DNA of 64,000 bases from Burkholderia cepacia ATCC 25416 (GTDB taxonomy: Bacteria > Pseudomonadota > Gammaproteobacteria > Burkholderiales > Burkholderiaceae), in the NCBI RefSeq assembly GCF_001411495.1, contig NZ_CP012982.1, positions 1,116,001 through 1,180,000 on the forward strand, in the 5' to 3' direction. Of the stretch, positions 16,517 to 24,406 are shown in pieces. The position numbers and the translations under genes are program-made. Every line of letters begins with the position of its first letter. The stretch's first letter is position 1. The notes under the pieces are model-generated. The model was not told the DNA's origin. It made no database searches and saw only the letters and a program-made list of their open reading frames with translations.

Positions 16517-17677
16517 ATGAACGATCGACTGCTCGTCGCCACCCGCAAGGGCCTGTTCGTCCTGCAGCCCGGCGGCAACGGCGGCTGGACGCTCGGCGAG
16601 CCGCATTTCGCCGGCGAGCCGGTCAGCATGGCGCTCGCCGACCCGCGCGACGGCACGCTGTATGCGGCGCTCAACCTGGGGCATTTCGGCGTGAAACTGC
16701 ATCGCAGGCGGGCCGGCGCCACCGACTGGGAAGAATGCGCGGTGCCTGTATATCCGCCGCAGCCTGCCGACGATCCGCCCGCGAGCGCCCCGTCGGGCAC
16801 GGGCGCCGCGAGTGACACGGGCGACACGGGCGACGCGCCGCCCGGCCCGCCGCAGCCGCCGTGGACGCTCCAGCAGATCTGGTCGCTCGAAGCCGGCGGC
16901 ACCGACGAGCCGGGCGTGCTGTGGGCGGGCACGATTCCCGGCGGGCTGTTCCGCTCCGACGACGGCGGCGGTTCCTGGGTGCTCAACCGGGCATTGTGGG
17001 ATCGCCCGGAGCGCGCCGAATGGGGCGGCGGCGGATACGATGCGCCGGGCATCCATTCGGTGATGGTCGATCCGCGAGACAGCCGGCACGTGACGATCGG
17101 CATCTCGTGCGGCGGCGTCTGGCAGACCGCCGACGGCGGCGCGACGTGGCGTGTGACGGCCGACGGCATGGAAGCCGACTACATGCCGCCCGAGCGACGC
17201 GGCGAACCCAACGCGCAGGACCCGCACCGCGTCGTGCAGTGCGCGGCCAACCCGGACGTGCTGTGGACGCAGCATCACTGCGCGATCTTCCGCTCGACCG
17301 ACGGCGCCGAACACTGGCGGAGGATCGAGGCACAGCCGTCGAGCTTCGGTTTCGCGGTGGCCGTGCATCCGCACGAGCCGGACACCGCGTGGTTCGTGCC
17401 GGCCGTGAAGGACGCGTGCCGGATTCCGGTGGACGGCCGGTTCGTCGTCACACGCACGCGCGACGGCGGGCGCAGTTTCGAGTCATTCACGAACGGGCTG
17501 CCGCCCGCACCCGCGTACGACCTCGTGTATCGGCACGGGCTCGCGGTGGACGATTCGGGCACGCGCCTCGCGATGGCGTCGACGACCGGCGGGTTGTGGA
17601 CGTCCGTTGACGGCGGGGAACACTGGCAGTTGGTGTCCGCGCATTTGCCGCCGGTGTATTGCGTCAGGTTCGGGTGA
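16517..17677 (+). CDS. BNR/Asp-box beta-propeller (sialidase-like) protein
   Basis: The protein has 386 residues without a signal peptide. Several Asp-box (SxDxGxTW) motifs are visible: RSDDGGGSWVL, QTADGGATWRV, RTRDGGRSFES and TSVDGGEHWQL. These form blades of a six- or seven-bladed propeller. It is often annotated exo-alpha-sialidase. No sialidase FRIP or catalytic triad is obvious, so enzymatic sialidase activity is not supported. A Pro/Gly/Asp-rich low-complexity insert lies around residues 80-115. It follows the MoaD-like gene closely and probably shares its operon. Confidence 0.85.
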   Translation: MNDRLLVATRKGLFVLQPGGNGGWTLGEPHFAGEPVSMALADPRDGTLYAALNLGHFGVKLHRRRAGATDWEECAVPVYPPQPADDPPASAPSGTGAASDTGDTGDAPPGPPQPPWTLQQIWSLEAGGTDEPGVLWAGTIPGGLFRSDDGGGSWVLNRALWDRPERAEWGGGGYDAPGIHSVMVDPRDSRHVTIGISCGGVWQTADGGATWRVTADGMEADYMPPERRGEPNAQDPHRVVQCAANPDVLWTQHHCAIFRSTDGAEHWRRIEAQPSSFGFAVAVHPHEPDTAWFVPAVKDACRIPVDGRFVVTRTRDGGRSFESFTNGLPPAPAYDLVYRHGLAVDDSGTRLAMASTTGGLWTSVDGGEHWQLVSAHLPPVYCVRFG

Positions 17678-17722
17678 CGGTGTACGGGCGCACCGTTCGC
17701 ACACGGCCCGCGCCGCCCCGCT

Positions 17723-17913
17723 TTAGCGCTCGACGCCCGCCCCCATCCGCGCCACCGCCGCCCGCGTCTGCGCGATCTCCGCTTCGAGCCAGTCGAGAAA
17801 CGACCTGACCTGCGGCTCGCGCTCACGCCCGGGCCGGCACAGCGCGGCGAAACGCGCGCCGTCGAGCCGCACCGACGGCTCGATCGGTGTCAGTGCGTCA
17901 CGTTCGACATGTT
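17723..17913 (-). pseudogene. 3'-end remnant of a LysR-family regulator (partial duplicate)
   Basis: On the minus strand this encodes only the C-terminal tail of a LysR effector domain (LTPIEPSVRLDGARFAALC, then VRSFLDWLEAEIAQTRAAVA). It is nearly identical to the 3' end of the intact LysR gene ending at 22376: about 170 bp align with only a few substitutions. Similarity stops at about 17913, where unrelated AT-richer DNA begins. The fragment has no start and no DNA-binding domain. It marks the left edge of the inserted vgrG module. Confidence 0.85.
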
Positions 17914-18276
17914 CGTCAACCCGTACTGAACTGTCCAGGTCGACGATCCCTCGACCGATGATCAATCCAGCCCGACAGCACGCGTCAGCGCGTCATCCCC
18001 CTTTCGCTTTCAAGCTCACTGCCTGACAAGAATACGCGGATGCAATCTCATTTTCGGCAGGACGGTGCCGCAAAGATTTTCACGGAACATTTCGAATATG
18101 TCTCATGGACATGAAGCACCGCGCTAGCGATTCTATCGATCTGAAAAATCCTCGGCGTGCCGACCGCACGCTATCGGCATTCACAGCACGGTGTCACGTC
18201 GTATGTCGTCTTTCATGAAACGGGGCGTGACAGGTCGCGCATCGGAGCGTGTTTTGTAGCCCGGAGAATCGTCACG
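17914..18276. other. intergenic region between the LysR remnant and vgrG
   Basis: About 360 bp of lower-GC DNA than its flanks, with no recognised gene. It presumably carries the vgrG promoter. The frame of vgrG is open back to 18157, but the extra 40 residues resemble no VgrG N-terminus. Confidence 0.5.
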
Positions 18277-20523
18277 ATGTCACAAGCATGCCAATTTAGC
18301 TTTACCTTCTCGATTCCAGACACAATGGATTTCGAAGTCGTCGCGTTCCGCCTGGAAGAGAAGTTATCCGAAACTTTCCGGCTCGAACTGGATCTGACGA
18401 GCGCCAATCCATCGGTGGACTTCGGCAAGGTTCTCGATCGCAGCGGCTTGCTTACCATATGGCAAGGCAATCAGCCGGTACGCTACGTTCACGGCGCCGT
18501 TTCGTCGTTTGTTCAAGGAGAGACGGGATTTCGCCGCACCCGCTATTCCGCCGTGGTCGAACCTCGCCTGGCGCGCTTGAAGCTCTCGTCTGATTGGCGC
18601 ATCTTCCAGACCCTGAGCGCGCCGGAGATCGCCACGGCCGTGCTCAAGGCACACCATCAAACGCTGGACTACGAGCAGCGTGTCACCAACGAGCACCTGG
18701 CGCGCGAGTATTGCGTGCAGGCCGGCGACACCGACTACGATTTCATCGAACGCGTTATGCGCGAGGAAGGTTTTTTCTACGCCTTCCAGCACAAGGCCGA
18801 CGGTCATCGGTTGATCCACTGCGATCGCCTGTTTATCTTCGGTCGTCAGCAGGGCGAGCCGGTGCTGTATAACCCCACGCCCGGTGGTGACCAGCCGCGG
18901 CCTTGCCTACGCACGTTCGCCTACACGGAGAACGTGCGTACCTCGCGCCAAGTGCAGCGCGACTACACGTTCAAGAGTCCACGCTATCCGCACGAATACC
19001 CGCGCGAGGGCACAGACCTCGATCACCAGGGCCGCAGCTACGCGCGCTACGACTATCCGGGCCGCTACAAGCACGAGGGCAGTGGCAAGGCGTTTACGCA
19101 GGATCGCCTGCGCGGCCACCGCCGCGATGCACGAATGGCCAGTGTGAGCGGCGACGATGCGCGCCTGCAACCCGGCATCGCGTTCGATCTCATCGGTCAC
19201 CCGCGCGAAGACATGAATCGCGGCTGGCGTCCGGTGAGCATCGTCCATTACGGCAAGCAATACACCAGCCAGGCGGAAGAGAGTGCCGATGCGCAGCAGG
19301 GCACGCATTACCGTTATGACGCCATGCTGGTGCCGGACGATGTCGAGTGGCGTGCCGAGCCGCTGCCGCGCCCGCGCATCGACGGCTTGCAGCCCGCGAC
19401 AGTAGTGGGCCCGGAAGGCGAGGAGATCTACACCGACGCGTACGGTCGGGTGAAAGTGCAGTTCCCGTGGGATCGCGAGGGCAAATACAACGAGCACAGC
19501 TCCTGCTGGATTCAGGTTGCGCAGAATTGGGCCGGTGCGCTCTGGGGACATATGGCGATCCCGCGCATCGGGCAAGAGGTGATCGTCGGCTACCTCGACG
19601 GGGATGCTGACCAGCCACTCGTCCTGTCAAGGGCCTACAACCGCCTACAACTGCCGCCGTACGAATTACCCAGGCACAAGACGCGGATGACGATCAAAAG
19701 CCAGACGCACAAGGGTGAAGGCTTCAACGAACTGCGTTTCGAGGATGAAGCCGGCCAAGAGGAAATTTACGTCCACGCGCAGCGCGATCAGAACATTCAT
19801 GTCAATCACGACGAAACCACGTTCGTCGGACATGACCGCAGCGAGCAGGTCGAACACGACGAAACCGTAGCTATCGGGAACGACCAGAGACTTGCGATAG
19901 GTCGGGACCGTCGTGAACGAGTGGGACAGGACGAAGAACTCACCATCGTACGGCACCGTACGATTCATACCGGCATGAATCACACGGAGACCGCAGGCAA
20001 CAATCGTCACGACACCATTGTGGTCAACCATCGCGTCGATGTCGGCGGCCATGCGGAGCATCTCGTTCACGGCAGCCACCGCCTGGAAGCCGGACAGCGC
20101 ATCGAACGGAGAACCCTTCACTACCAGTTGCAGGCGGCGGAGCGTGTGGTTCTGCAAGGCCCGGGAGGCGGCATTGTCATCGACAGTTCGGGTATCACGC
20201 TCGATGCCGTTGCCATTCGCTTCAAGGGGCCGATACAGCAGCAGACCGGCGGCAAGGGCAACCTGCTCGACCTGTTGTCACGGACTATCAACAACCCCGA
20301 AACCAGGTTCAGCGAGCAGTTTCTCGTCAAGCACGCGCGCACCGGGGAGGTGTTGGCCAATGTCCTGTATTGCGTGGAAACAGCAGAAGGTCAGCGCTTC
20401 GTCGGGCGTACCGATTCGCGAGGGCTGACGGCGCGCATCTATACGGGCCAGCCTGACGTCGCGACGTTGCGTTGGGGAAGAGAGGCGGCTGTGCACTTGC
20501 GCAAACAGAACATCAGCTACTGA
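18277..20523 (+). CDS. vgrG: VgrG, type VI secretion spike protein with C-terminal extension
   Basis: This 748-residue trimeric T6SS tip protein starts SQACQFSFTFSIPDTMDFEV. It has the gp27-like domain (YCVQAGDTDYDFIERVMREEGFFYAF), then the gp5-OB segment (YTDAYGRVKVQFPWDREGKY, then QNWAGALWGHMAIPRIGQEV). A beta-helical needle follows, rich in HDETVAIGNDQRLAIGRD-type repeats (residues about 490-620). The last 90 residues (after GKGNLLDLL) form a compact domain resembling transthyretin-like effector-binding tails of other VgrGs. GGAG precedes the ATG at 18277. It is immediately followed by a candidate effector/immunity pair. No other T6SS structural gene is in the window. Confidence 0.95.
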   Translation: MSQACQFSFTFSIPDTMDFEVVAFRLEEKLSETFRLELDLTSANPSVDFGKVLDRSGLLTIWQGNQPVRYVHGAVSSFVQGETGFRRTRYSAVVEPRLARLKLSSDWRIFQTLSAPEIATAVLKAHHQTLDYEQRVTNEHLAREYCVQAGDTDYDFIERVMREEGFFYAFQHKADGHRLIHCDRLFIFGRQQGEPVLYNPTPGGDQPRPCLRTFAYTENVRTSRQVQRDYTFKSPRYPHEYPREGTDLDHQGRSYARYDYPGRYKHEGSGKAFTQDRLRGHRRDARMASVSGDDARLQPGIAFDLIGHPREDMNRGWRPVSIVHYGKQYTSQAEESADAQQGTHYRYDAMLVPDDVEWRAEPLPRPRIDGLQPATVVGPEGEEIYTDAYGRVKVQFPWDREGKYNEHSSCWIQVAQNWAGALWGHMAIPRIGQEVIVGYLDGDADQPLVLSRAYNRLQLPPYELPRHKTRMTIKSQTHKGEGFNELRFEDEAGQEEIYVHAQRDQNIHVNHDETTFVGHDRSEQVEHDETVAIGNDQRLAIGRDRRERVGQDEELTIVRHRTIHTGMNHTETAGNNRHDTIVVNHRVDVGGHAEHLVHGSHRLEAGQRIERRTLHYQLQAAERVVLQGPGGGIVIDSSGITLDAVAIRFKGPIQQQTGGKGNLLDLLSRTINNPETRFSEQFLVKHARTGEVLANVLYCVETAEGQRFVGRTDSRGLTARIYTGQPDVATLRWGREAAVHLRKQNISY

Positions 20524-20531
20524 GGTCCGTC

Positions 20532-21563
20532 ATGGAACAACAAAAGCAAAGTCGGACCGGCCCGAATAATCCGACGACAGAAGTGGCGGCGATTGCCGAT
20601 CTTGATTATGTAACGGTGGTTGGTTGTTCTAACCCTGCTTTCTATGTGCGTGCCAGGAAGGGCAACAGGATGATGTTCATCAATCAAGGGATACGGCAGT
20701 TGCGCCAATACCCGGAGGCGATGCCGGACTACGCGATACAACGTGTTTTTCTGATTTTCGCAAAGAACTATCCTCGCAAGCTTCTGGACAAGCTTAAGAA
20801 AATTGTAGAGGTTGACTATTGCGCCAGCTATCGAGAACTGACCGATGTTGCCGATCTCGTCACATTCATTGCTGCACGTCGGAGCAAGAAGCGGCTGATC
20901 AAGCAACTTGATATCTTCTCGCACGGCCTCGTGCACAACATCGAATTCGGGTACGACGTCGGCGAGTCTTGGCAGATCCGCTACGGGTTGAATCAGGCGC
21001 GCATGCTGGCGCCATTGGCGTTCGATGATGACGCAACCATATTCTCGTACGCGTGCCGTACGGGGCTTGGACACGACATCGGTACAAAGCTCGATCCGGG
21101 GGAAGATCCCAAATATCAAGAGAGCCTCGCGCAGGTCATGGCTGATGCGGGCGATGTCGAAGTGCGAGCTTTCCCTCGAAGGTCCAACTATGACGAAACC
21201 TATGGGACCCGGGAGGAACTCATCGCGGCACAAAAGACGCAGCCGAAGATTGACGAATACAGGCGCGAGGTTGAAGCCTACCACCGTCAGATGGTCGCCT
21301 ACCGGAAACGGACATTGGCACTGGGAAAAGGACCGATGAATGAAATTCCGGGGGAACCGCCGCCCAAGGCACCCGTTAGACCATACACCGAACGGGAATT
21401 TCAGTTGGCAAAGCATATGGAGGCGCGCCGAATATACGAAGAAGATTCGGATATTGACTTGCCTCTAGACCCGTTGGGTGCCGTGAATCCGGTCAGGTCG
21501 GGTAGTACGCCAGAAGGGTTACCCATGGGGCTTTGCATTTTCAGACCAAAGGATCGCACATGA
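20532..21563 (+). CDS. candidate T6SS effector, possible caspase-like cysteine peptidase (His131/Cys175)
   Basis: The 343-residue protein lacks a signal peptide and starts 8 bp after the vgrG stop; its GC content is lower than that of the flanks. I do not recognise a named family. Two motifs resemble clan CD peptidases: a hydrophobic strand ending in His-Gly (LIKQLDIFSHGL, His131) and, 44 residues later, another strand ending in Ala-Cys-Arg (ATIFSYACRTGLG, Cys175). This is the order seen in caspase, gingipain and MARTX CPD folds. Residues 235-300 are charged, helical and Pro-rich. Its position between vgrG and a coupled exported protein is typical of secreted toxins. The enzymatic role is inference; a non-peptidase toxin is possible. 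Confidence 0.8.
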   Translation: MEQQKQSRTGPNNPTTEVAAIADLDYVTVVGCSNPAFYVRARKGNRMMFINQGIRQLRQYPEAMPDYAIQRVFLIFAKNYPRKLLDKLKKIVEVDYCASYRELTDVADLVTFIAARRSKKRLIKQLDIFSHGLVHNIEFGYDVGESWQIRYGLNQARMLAPLAFDDDATIFSYACRTGLGHDIGTKLDPGEDPKYQESLAQVMADAGDVEVRAFPRRSNYDETYGTREELIAAQKTQPKIDEYRREVEAYHRQMVAYRKRTLALGKGPMNEIPGEPPPKAPVRPYTEREFQLAKHMEARRIYEEDSDIDLPLDPLGAVNPVRSGSTPEGLPMGLCIFRPKDRT

Positions 21564-22381
21564 ACAAAAGAACAGCAGTGTTGATTCCGGTGATATTACT
21601 GGCTGCTTTTTCCTTGAACTGGACGGCAAGCAGAGGAAGCGAAATGAACGAAAAAATCATGATGCGAACATCTGAGGACGATCCGCCATTTGACGCCACC
21701 CATTGGTTTTCCAACGGCATGTATCAACGCATTCCTCTCAAGAAAGAGGACAAGATCTACTATCCGGCGGAGACACACTATAACGAAATATTAATGCGTC
21801 GAATATCCCCACCCCCATTCACCGATGAGCAGGTTGAGAGTCTCCAAATCAACATCGTCATGGCCCTCAAAGGTGAAATTTTCCCCGCTGACTTTCCTCC
21901 GAAAGTCCCTCCCTCGGTTGAGGACATCGGTTTGGGTTCCGGTTTCGATCCCAGGCCGCAAATCGTATATATCAGTAGTAGATTCAACGACTATGTGGGC
22001 GCCGAGTCTAAATTTCCGATCGATAACTACATCTTCTACACCTTGCTGGAGGGTAAGCGCTTTTTCGTTTACATCAGGCGAAATGGTGAGACTGGAGAGA
22101 TTTTTCGTACATCCCGCGTACGCAGCAGCCATATCCCCTACGACGAAGAAGAGCGTCGGTTCCAGTCGTTGCAATCCAAAGCGGATCTCCAGTCCAGGCT
22201 GGACGAGCCCGGCTGGAAACAGCGTTCCGGCGCACTCTGCCCGTGGCCCGGCGCATGGGAATGCCTGGAGTTTCCTGTAGGCAAGCAGACGTTTGCTCAT
22301 AACATGCCGTTTCCAAAGATCAATGCGCAGGATGTAACGTGGCGCTTCGTTCCACCCACACATAGAGCCCGGCTTTCATAG
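21560..22381 (+). CDS. candidate periplasmic immunity protein for the adjacent T6SS effector
   Basis: This 273-residue protein has an N-terminal hydrophobic segment (VLIPVILLAAFSLNW) serving as a signal or anchor, so the mature part is periplasmic. Its ATG overlaps the effector stop by 4 bp (ATGA), giving translational coupling as expected for toxin-antidote pairs. No family is recognised. Two Cys near residue 230 (ALCPWPGAWECLEF) could form a disulfide. GC content is low, like the effector. Periplasmic location implies that the effector acts in the periplasm. The 3' end overlaps the convergent LysR stop by 6 bp. Confidence 0.75.
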   Translation: MNKRTAVLIPVILLAAFSLNWTASRGSEMNEKIMMRTSEDDPPFDATHWFSNGMYQRIPLKKEDKIYYPAETHYNEILMRRISPPPFTDEQVESLQINIVMALKGEIFPADFPPKVPPSVEDIGLGSGFDPRPQIVYISSRFNDYVGAESKFPIDNYIFYTLLEGKRFFVYIRRNGETGEIFRTSRVRSSHIPYDEEERRFQSLQSKADLQSRLDEPGWKQRSGALCPWPGAWECLEFPVGKQTFAHNMPFPKINAQDVTWRFVPPTHRARLS

Positions 22382-23296
22382 TCCAGCCATCCGCGCCACC
22401 GCCACCCGCGTCTGCGCGATCTCCGCTTCGAGCCAGTCGAGAAACGACCTGACCTGCGGCTCGCGCTCACGCCCGGGCCGGCACAGCGCGACGAAACGCG
22501 CGCCGTCGAGCCGCACCGACGGCTCGATCGGCGTCAGTGCCCCGTGTGCGACATGCTCGGCAGCCAGCACCGAGCTGAGCAACGCGATGCCCTGCCCGTG
22601 CAGCACGGCCTGCAACGCGTAATGCTCGTCGTCGTAATGGCGAAACACCGCGCGTTCGAGCCACGTGTCGCGGCCTGCCGCACGGCACCACGACGCCCAG
22701 TCGACCGACACCGGCAACGGCGTATCCCACACGGTCTCGATCAGGTCGAGCGGCTCGTCCGTGCGGTGCGCGTCGAACCCGGCGGCCGCATAGGCGCCGA
22801 AATACTCGTCGATCAGCGCAATCTCGTGCAGCGCCGGAAACGTGCGCGACGTTGCGCGAATCGCAAGATCGATCCGCGCGTCGCGTTCGAGATCGGCGAG
22901 CGTGTTGCCGGTTTCGACCTTGATGTGCAGTTGCGGATCGATGCGACGAAACCGCCCGAGACGCGGAATCAGCCACATCGCGGCGAATGCGGGCGTGGTG
23001 GTCAGCACGAGCGTGCGCTCGCCGGTCGCTTCCGGCCGCACCGCATCGAGCCCGCGGCTCAGCGCCAGCAATGCATCGTGACTCGCGCGAAACAGTTGCT
23101 CGCCCTCCTCCGTGAGCCGCACGCCGCTCGCGCCGCGCTCGAACAGCAGCACGCCGAGCCGGCTTTCGAGCGACTTGATCTGATGCGACACGGCGGCCGG
23201 CGTCACGGACAGCTCGTCCGCGGCAGCCTTGAACGCGCCAAGCCGCGCCGACGCTTCGAATACACGCAATGCGGTCAGGGGAAGTTTCGAGAACAC
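22376..23296 (-). CDS. LysR-family transcriptional regulator (GcvA-like), divergent from the PACE pump gene
   Basis: This 306-residue regulator has an N-terminal winged HTH (LTALRVFEASARLGAFKAAA, then LSVTPAAVSHQIKSLESRLG) and a periplasmic-binding-like effector domain (about 90-300). The N-terminus matches the GcvA/AmpR subgroup. It is divergent from the PACE efflux gene, with about 150 bp between starts, so it probably regulates that gene. Its last 55 codons are duplicated at 17723-17913. The C-terminal residues differ between the copies (ARMAGL here, ARMGAGVER there). Confidence 0.92.
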   Translation of the reverse strand: MFSKLPLTALRVFEASARLGAFKAAADELSVTPAAVSHQIKSLESRLGVLLFERGASGVRLTEEGEQLFRASHDALLALSRGLDAVRPEATGERTLVLTTTPAFAAMWLIPRLGRFRRIDPQLHIKVETGNTLADLERDARIDLAIRATSRTFPALHEIALIDEYFGAYAAAGFDAHRTDEPLDLIETVWDTPLPVSVDWASWCRAAGRDTWLERAVFRHYDDEHYALQAVLHGQGIALLSSVLAAEHVAHGALTPIEPSVRLDGARFVALCRPGREREPQVRSFLDWLEAEIAQTRVAVARMAGL

Positions 23297-23443
23297 GGGG
23301 CCTCGCGGGCCGGATCGGGCCGGGTTGAATTCGATTGAATCGGGGTGAGATTAGGTGAATTGAAGCAGGCGTGCAACGCGCATAGCCTTGCGGGACGTCA
23401 CGGCAGGGTGCCGCGGCGAATGACGTCGAACCGGAGAAACAAC

Positions 23444-23869
23444 GTGCAAGGCCTATCGCGCAGGATCACGCAGGCGGTGCTCTACGAAGCGATCGCGATT
23501 TCCTGCATCTCGCCCGTGATCGCGGCGCTCTTCAAGCAGGGCCTCGTCTATTCGGGCGCGCTGTCGGCGACGATGTCGGCGATCGCGATGCTGTGGAACA
23601 TGATCTTCAACGCGCTGTTCGAGCGCTGGGAAGCGTCGCGCCGGCAGCCGGCACGCACGCTCGGGCGGCGGATCCTGCACGCCACCGGATTCGAAGGCGG
23701 GCTCATCTTCATCCTGGTGCCCGTCGTGTCGTGGTGGCTCGACATCTCGTGGTTCGACGCGTTCGTCGTCGACATCGGGCTGTTTGCGTTCTTCTTCTGT
23801 TACGCGTTCGCCTTCCAGTGGGCGTTCGATCGCGTGTTCGACGTGCCCGCGGCGACCAAGGGGGAATGA
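23444..23869 (+). CDS. PACE-family multidrug/biguanide efflux transporter
   Basis: This inner-membrane pump of about 141 residues has four TM helices in two bacterial transmembrane pair (BTP) repeats. The AceI-type signatures are QAVLYEAIAI (membrane-embedded Glu), MLWNMIFNALFERWE, HATGFEGGLIFILVPV and FFCYAFAFQWAFDRVFD. Family members export chlorhexidine, acriflavine and short diamines by proton antiport. The GTG at 23444 is chosen because GGAG precedes it by 7 bases and the length then matches AceI; an ATG at 23420 in the same frame is the alternative. The divergent LysR gene is the likely activator. Confidence 0.9.
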   Translation: MQGLSRRITQAVLYEAIAISCISPVIAALFKQGLVYSGALSATMSAIAMLWNMIFNALFERWEASRRQPARTLGRRILHATGFEGGLIFILVPVVSWWLDISWFDAFVVDIGLFAFFFCYAFAFQWAFDRVFDVPAATKGE

Positions 23870-24092
23870 AACGAGTGCCCGGTAATCAAGTAGTCGAAAT
23901 CGACATCAATCGGTGCGTTTATTCCCATTTCAAAACGCACCCCGTTTCATTTTTTCGACATTCAAACAATACCGCCACCAGCATTCACAAAACCAAAACA
24001 ACCCTAGGGTTTACGTTACATTGTCCCTCCGCAAATTCGAATGCTAATGTTGTCTGACGATTAACAGAAAGCAATCATTCACACCCACCCCA
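23870..24092. other. AT-rich intergenic region before the peptide locus
   Basis: About 220 bp without a recognisable gene and with clearly lower GC than the surrounding DNA. It contains A/T tracts and several direct CAAAACA-like stretches. It leads into the promoter of the 42-codon gene. Confidence 0.6.
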
Positions 24093-24098
24093 TATAAT
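24093..24098 (+). promoter_or_regulatory. -10 element (TATAAT) of the small-peptide gene
   Basis: A perfect TATAAT lies about 100 bp upstream of the peptide start codon. The -35 region is poorly conserved. It predicts a 5' untranslated leader of about 95 bases carrying one hairpin. Confidence 0.55.
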
Positions 24099-24134
24099 CG
24101 GCGCAACCCCATGCGCCCACTCAATCGCTAAATC

Positions 24135-24156
24135 CGCCCTCGAATTTTCGGGGGCG
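24135..24156 (+). repeat. hairpin in the leader of the peptide gene
   Basis: CGCCCTCG pairs with CGGGGGCG (one G-U pair) around a 6-base AATTTT loop, 44 bases upstream of the peptide start. A T-rich run does not follow directly. It may be a leader stability or regulatory element. Confidence 0.45.
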
Positions 24157-24199
24157 ATTTGCGATGTTCGCAGTTCAATTCCTAAACAAGGAAATCATC

Positions 24200-24328
24200 A
24201 TGAACGAAAATCAGGAAAAGCAGGATCTCCCGCTGATCGAATGGATGCAGGAAGATCAGCATGAAGACTGGGTCGAGATGATGAAGGACAGCGCAGTCAT
24301 TCCATTCGCAACGGCTCTGTGGGCCTAA
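24200..24328 (+). CDS. 42-residue acidic peptide, candidate precursor or carrier peptide
   Basis: The peptide has 42 codons after a good ribosome-binding site (AAGGAAA, 6 bases before ATG). It is strongly acidic in its first 30 residues (MNENQEKQDLPLIEW, then MQEDQHEDWVEMMKD) and ends in a neutral hydrophobic tail SAVIPFATALWA. It has no Cys and no signal peptide. It has its own -10 box upstream and an intrinsic terminator 17 bases after the stop. The acidic leader plus short hydrophobic core, followed by an enzyme gene, is the layout of RiPP precursors or small carrier peptides. I recognise no known precursor class. It could instead be an expressed regulatory leader peptide. Confidence 0.65.
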   Translation: MNENQEKQDLPLIEWMQEDQHEDWVEMMKDSAVIPFATALWA

Positions 24329-24344
24329 GCAGGCAGCCCGAACG

Positions 24345-24375
24345 ATGGCGGATCGCAATGACCCGCCATTTTTTT
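24345..24375 (+). terminator. intrinsic terminator between the peptide gene and the M29-like gene
   Basis: ATGGCGG and CCGCCAT form a perfect 7-bp stem with an 11-base loop, followed by seven T. It lies 17 bases after the peptide stop and 32 bases before the next start. Partial read-through would give far more peptide mRNA than enzyme mRNA. Confidence 0.85.
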
Positions 24376-24406
24376 GATCCAGAAACTGGATACCCCGGAG
24401 ATAATC

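Noticed and set aside
16517..17677. Calling the BNR protein a true exo-alpha-sialidase
   Set aside because: Asp-boxes only show a propeller fold; I could not find the Arg triad, FRIP motif or nucleophile Tyr/Glu context, and there is no signal peptide.
17723..17965. A functional 80-residue LysR-like protein
   Set aside because: Only the extreme C-terminal tail is similar to LysR; the first 15-20 residues come from unrelated DNA and no DNA-binding domain exists.
18157..18276. 40-codon N-terminal extension of vgrG
   Set aside because: The segment does not resemble a VgrG N-terminus, and a ribosome-binding site precedes the ATG at 18277.
24200..24328. Capistruin-like lasso precursor
   Set aside because: The peptide lacks the Gly-initiated core with Asp/Glu at position 8-9 after a Thr-x leader end, and no lasso cyclase or B protein is nearby.
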